Source: an uncultured Gammaproteobacteria bacterium
GTDB lineage: Bacteria > Pseudomonadota > Gammaproteobacteria > Poriferisulfidales > GCA-002705445
Direction of reading: 5' to 3'
Assembly: GCA_913050095.1 (NCBI GenBank)
Contig: CAJXAV010000013.1
Span: forward strand, 1-33,582
Length of the DNA: 33,582 bases
This document shows, in pieces, positions 29,661-33,582 of the stretch. Each line of letters starts with the position of its first letter. Within the stretch, counting starts at the first letter, position 1. A program made the translations under genes and the position numbers. The notes beneath the pieces are model-generated. The model was not told the DNA's origin and did no database searches. It saw only the letters and a program-made list of their open reading frames with translations.

Positions 29661-30344
29661 ATGAAAAACTCTAAAAATATACCTAATCATGTAGCTATAA
29701 TAATGGATGGAAATGGCACGTGGTCAAAAATAAAGAAACTACAAAGAAAAGATGGTCATAAAAAAGGAGTTGAAACCGCAAAGAAAATAATTAGTTACTC
29801 GTTAGAAAAAAAAATCAAGAATGTAACTCTTTTTGCCTTAAGTAATGAAAACTTAACAAGATCAAAATTAGAGCTGAAAAACTTATTTGATATTTTTTTT
29901 TATTCATTTACCAACGAAAAAAATTTTTTAACAGAAAATAAAATAAAAATAAATTTTATTGGAGATATAGAAAAACTTCCAAAAAAATTAAAAAATAATA
30001 TTCTAATCTTAGAAAGTGAGACTGAAAAAAATAAAAAATTAAATTTGTTTATTGCATTAAATTACGGGGGGAAACAGGACATAAGACAGGCTGTTCAAAA
30101 CTCAATAAATAAAAATCAAAAAAAGAATAACTTTGAGAATTTTTTATATTCAAAGAACTTGCCAGAAGTGGATTTACTTATCCGAACTGGTGGCTTCAAA
30201 AGATTAAGTAATTTTATTTTATGGCAAATTTCATATGCTGAATTATATTTCACTGATATTCTGTGGCCAAATTTTAATAAAAAAAGCTATTTTAAAGCTA
30301 TTGAGTGGTATCAGGGTATAGATAGAAAATTTGGAAAATCTTAG
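29661..30344 (+). CDS. uppS: Isoprenyl (undecaprenyl) diphosphate synthase, divergent in conserved motifs
   Basis: NHVAIIMDGNGTWSK, DGHKKG, LFALSNENLTR, ALNYGGKQDI, LLIRTGGFKRLSNFILWQISYAELYFTDILWPNF; conserved location frr-uppS-cdsA. Confidence 0.92.
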   Translation: MKNSKNIPNHVAIIMDGNGTWSKIKKLQRKDGHKKGVETAKKIISYSLEKKIKNVTLFALSNENLTRSKLELKNLFDIFFYSFTNEKNFLTENKIKINFIGDIEKLPKKLKNNILILESETEKNKKLNLFIALNYGGKQDIRQAVQNSINKNQKKNNFENFLYSKNLPEVDLLIRTGGFKRLSNFILWQISYAELYFTDILWPNFNKKSYFKAIEWYQGIDRKFGKS

Positions 30345-31182
30345 CATGCAAAATAATTTATCTAAGAGAATTGTTACTGCTTCAATTGTTTTTCCAATTA
30401 TAGTTTTTATAATTTTGCAATCTAACCAAGTACTATTTAGAGTATTTTTAAATATAATTATTTTTCTGTCAGCTTTTGAAATTTCTAAAATGTGCTTCCA
30501 TAATAATCTTAAGGAAAAAGGCAATACAAAACACTATTTATTTATTCTTCTTATTTTTATATCAATTTTATTTTCAAATATTTTGATAAAAAACAATTTG
30601 TGGCATTATCTTGTATATTTTTCATTGTTTTTATGGTCTTTTGTTATAATTCATATTTTCAAACTAAAAAAAATTAAAATAATTGATAAGTTCGGAATAA
30701 TATATTTTTTAGGTTTTGTTTTGGTATTGAGTTCATTCTACTGTTCAATTTATCAATTGTATTTATTATCACCTTCGTCTTTATTATTCCTGGTTTCACT
30801 AGTCGCTGTTGCTGATATCTCAGCATACTTTGTTGGAAAAAAAATTGGAAAGAATAGCTTTTTTGCAAAAATTAGCCCCAACAAAACAGTTGAAGGCTTT
30901 TTAGGTTCAATTTTAGTTAGTCTTACACTTACATTAATATTTTGTATATTAAATAATTACGAATTTAATTTTACGCTAAAATTTTTATTTTTATCTTTAC
31001 TAACTGTTATTATTTCAGCTTTTGGAGATCTAGGTGTTAGCTTAATTAAAAGGTATTCTGGTAACAAAGATACGGGAAGAATTTTACCAGGACATGGAGG
31101 AATCTTAGACAGGGTAGATAGTATATTGCCAGCTGCACCAATATTCTTAACATTTAGTTATTTTTTATCTGTTATAATTTAA
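30331..31182 (+). CDS. cdsA: Phosphatidate cytidylyltransferase
   Basis: Multi-TM; VADISAYFVGKKIGKNSFFAKISPNKTVEGFLGS, GDLGVSLIKRYSGNKDTGRILPGHGGILDRVDSILPAAP. Confidence 0.95.
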   Translation: MENLSMQNNLSKRIVTASIVFPIIVFIILQSNQVLFRVFLNIIIFLSAFEISKMCFHNNLKEKGNTKHYLFILLIFISILFSNILIKNNLWHYLVYFSLFLWSFVIIHIFKLKKIKIIDKFGIIYFLGFVLVLSSFYCSIYQLYLLSPSSLLFLVSLVAVADISAYFVGKKIGKNSFFAKISPNKTVEGFLGSILVSLTLTLIFCILNNYEFNFTLKFLFLSLLTVIISAFGDLGVSLIKRYSGNKDTGRILPGHGGILDRVDSILPAAPIFLTFSYFLSVII

Positions 31183-31184
31183 CA

Positions 31185-32351
31185 ATGAAACAAAATATTA
31201 TTATTCTGGGTTCTACTGGAAGTATTGGTATAAATACTTTGGAAGTAATTTCCTATAATAAAGAAAAGTTTAATATATTTGCTCTTGTTGCTAATACTTC
31301 ATTTAAAAAACTATATGAGCAGTGTAAAAAGTTTAAACCAAAATTTGCATATATAGATAAAGAAGATGACGCAAAGAAACTTATTGATTTAATAAATTCT
31401 GAAAATTTGTCTATAGAAGTTATTTTCGGTAGAGAAAAATTAAATGAGTTGGTTTCTCATGATGAAATAGATATAGTAGTTTGTGCCATTTCCGGGTCTG
31501 CTGGTTTAGAATCATCGATAAACGCTGTTAATTCTGGTAAAAAAATTCTTTTAGCGAATAAAGAATCATTGGTGATGTGTGGAAACCTTTTTATGGATTT
31601 AGCAAAAAAAAATAATGCTGAAATTCTGCCTCTAGATAGTGAGCATAATGCTCTGCATCAGTGTTTTGCAGCAAATGGAGACAAAGCGCTTGAAAAAATA
31701 ATTCTTACAGCATCTGGCGGGCCGTTTCTTAATAACCAAGTTCAAGATTTCAAAGATTTTACACCAGAGCAAGCTTTAAAACACCCTACTTGGAGTATGG
31801 GAAAGAAAATATCTATTGATTCAGCAACAATGATGAATAAAGGCTTGGAAATAATAGAAGCAATGTATTTGTTCGATCTAAAGATTTCGCAAGTAGATGC
31901 ATTAATTCATCCACAAAGTTTAATACACTCTTTAGTTTGCTATAGCGATGGATCAGTTATAACCCAAGTTAGTAAAAATGACATGAAAATACCAATTTCA
32001 TATTGTTTGGGTTGGCCAAATAGAATTAAATCTGGAATAGATATTATTAATTTAACAAAACAAGAACCGCTAACTTTTTTTGAAATATCAAAAGAAAAGT
32101 TTCCATGTTTTTTCTTAGCAAAAGAGGTTGCTAAAGAATCAGGATCATATCCTACAGCAATGAATGCTGCGAATGAAGTGGCTGTTAAGTATTTTTTGGA
32201 TAAAATTATTAAATTTAATGATATATATAAAATAATTTCAGGTGTCATGGATATACATAAAAAAACAACCTTGATATCAATTGAGGATGTTTTTGAAGTT
32301 GATAAAGAATCAAGAAATTTGGCGGAAACAATAGTTAAAAAATATAAGTAA
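31185..32351 (+). CDS. dxr: 1-deoxy-D-xylulose 5-phosphate reductoisomerase
   Basis: ILGSTGSIGINTLEVI, LANKESLVMCG, LPLDSEHNALHQC, LTASGGPF, HPTWSMGKKISIDSATMMNKGLEIIEA. Confidence 0.96.
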   Translation: MKQNIIILGSTGSIGINTLEVISYNKEKFNIFALVANTSFKKLYEQCKKFKPKFAYIDKEDDAKKLIDLINSENLSIEVIFGREKLNELVSHDEIDIVVCAISGSAGLESSINAVNSGKKILLANKESLVMCGNLFMDLAKKNNAEILPLDSEHNALHQCFAANGDKALEKIILTASGGPFLNNQVQDFKDFTPEQALKHPTWSMGKKISIDSATMMNKGLEIIEAMYLFDLKISQVDALIHPQSLIHSLVCYSDGSVITQVSKNDMKIPISYCLGWPNRIKSGIDIINLTKQEPLTFFEISKEKFPCFFLAKEVAKESGSYPTAMNAANEVAVKYFLDKIIKFNDIYKIISGVMDIHKKTTLISIEDVFEVDKESRNLAETIVKKYK

Positions 32352-32353
32352 AT

Positions 32354-33582
32354 ATGGACATGATAAACACAATATTAATATTTTTATTAACAATAAGTAT
32401 AATTGTTACCTTTCATGAGTTTGGACACTATATAGCAGCAAGATTATGTGGCGTGAAAGTCTTAGAATTTTCTGTTGGATTTGGAAAAAGGTTATTCGGA
32501 AAAAAAATTGGCTACGATAAAACAGATTATAAAATTTGTGCCTTGCCTCTAGGTGGTTACGTAAAAATGCTTGACGAAAGAGAGGGGTCTGTCCCAGAAC
32601 ATGAAAAAAATAAGGCATTTAATAATCAAAGTTTATTAAAAAAAACAGTTATTGTTTCTGCAGGTCCTTTATTTAATTTTATATTAGCAGTATTTTTTTA
32701 TTTTTTAGTTTTTTCTGGTGGTCACTCTGGATTTAAACCATACATCGGTACAATAGAAAAAAATAGCATTGCTGAAAATATAGGTATGGTTGAAAAAGAT
32801 ATTTTTTATTCTATAAATGGTAAAGAAGTTAAAACATGGTCTGAAGTAACATTACAAATTATAAAAGCCTCATCAAATGAAAAAAATATTAATATCGAGG
32901 TTTTAAGAAATAAAAAAATTATATTGTTAAATACAATTAATTTTTCAGAAATAAACTTTGATGATAACAATATTCTTGGACAACTTGGCGTATTTAACTT
33001 TACCAATCAAACTATGGAAATTGGTTTTATACAGAAAGGTAGTCCAGCTGAAAAATCAGGATTATTGATGCATGACAAAATTATGTCAATTAATAACGCT
33101 AAAGTAAGTAATTGGAACGAAATAGTCTTAAAAATTAAAAGTAATCCAGATAAATTATTAATATTAAATATATTAAGAAATAATAAAGAAGAAAAAATTA
33201 GTGTGAAAACAACTCATCATATTAAGAATAATTTAAAAATTGGAAGATTAGGAATTGGTCCACATATTGATAAAAATGATATCTTAAGTAACAAAATTTT
33301 TATTAAGTATGGCCTTTTAGAAAGTTTAAAACTTTCATTTATGAAAACATTTGACTTCACCTTGCTTACATATAATTTTATTTTTAAGCTAGTTAAAGGT
33401 GAAGCGTCATCAAATAGTATTTCTGGACCAGTTGGAATAGCTGGATACGCTGCAGATTCATTTAATAATGGATATGCAAGCTTTCTTGGGCTTTTAGCTA
33501 TGCTTAGCATTAGTATAGGAGTGTTGAATTTATTGCCAATTCCTATGTTAGATGGTGGCCATTTGATGTATTATTTAATTGA
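32354..33582 (+). CDS. rseP: RIP metalloprotease RseP, 3' truncated by the window edge
   Basis: Not in the ORF track because there is no stop. MDMINTILIFLLTISIIVTFHEFGHYIAARLCGVKVLEFSVGFGKRLF (HExxH), PDZ region, LPIPMLDGGHLMYYLI (LDG motif). Confidence 0.92.
   Translation, partial: MDMINTILIFLLTISIIVTFHEFGHYIAARLCGVKVLEFSVGFGKRLFGKKIGYDKTDYKICALPLGGYVKMLDEREGSVPEHEKNKAFNNQSLLKKTVIVSAGPLFNFILAVFFYFLVFSGGHSGFKPYIGTIEKNSIAENIGMVEKDIFYSINGKEVKTWSEVTLQIIKASSNEKNINIEVLRNKKIILLNTINFSEINFDDNNILGQLGVFNFTNQTMEIGFIQKGSPAEKSGLLMHDKIMSINNAKVSNWNEIVLKIKSNPDKLLILNILRNNKEEKISVKTTHHIKNNLKIGRLGIGPHIDKNDILSNKIFIKYGLLESLKLSFMKTFDFTLLTYNFIFKLVKGEASSNSISGPVGIAGYAADSFNNGYASFLGLLAMLSISIGVLNLLPIPMLDGGHLMYYLI

Overview
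AT-rich, very gene-dense chromosomal segment that looks like a streamlined gammaproteobacterial sulfur oxidiser (SUP05/thiotrophic-symbiont-like; this placement is inferred from gene order, composition and a dissimilatory-type sat, not from a search). It is built from canonical housekeeping blocks. (i) rpe-trpE-trpG-trpDC on the minus strand. (ii) sat plus a small membrane protein on the plus strand. (iii) A small accessory island on the minus strand: a RecB/Cas4-like PD-(D/E)XK nuclease, an unrecognised 372-aa protein, and a secreted Dabb-like protein. (iv) tRNA-Val(GAC)-thrS-infC-rpmI-rplT-pheS-pheT-ihfA-merR. (v) lepB-rnc-era-recO-pdxJ-acpS-cysM-exonuclease. (vi) dapE-dapD-glnD-map on the minus strand. 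(vii) rpsB-tsf-pyrH-frr-uppS-cdsA-dxr-rseP, running off the right edge. I found no CRISPR array, transposon, prophage or rRNA, and no clear undescribed multi-gene system. The points most worth a second look are: PheT missing its tRNA-binding OB-fold domain, a TrpD-TrpC fusion, AUU starts for infC and probably the small gene after sat, the nuclease/unknown-protein pair, a strong stem-loop leader in front of rpsB and an exact 15-bp tandem repeat coding a Lys-rich S2 tail, unusual substitutions in UppS motifs, and a 23-bp palindrome just before tRNA-Val.
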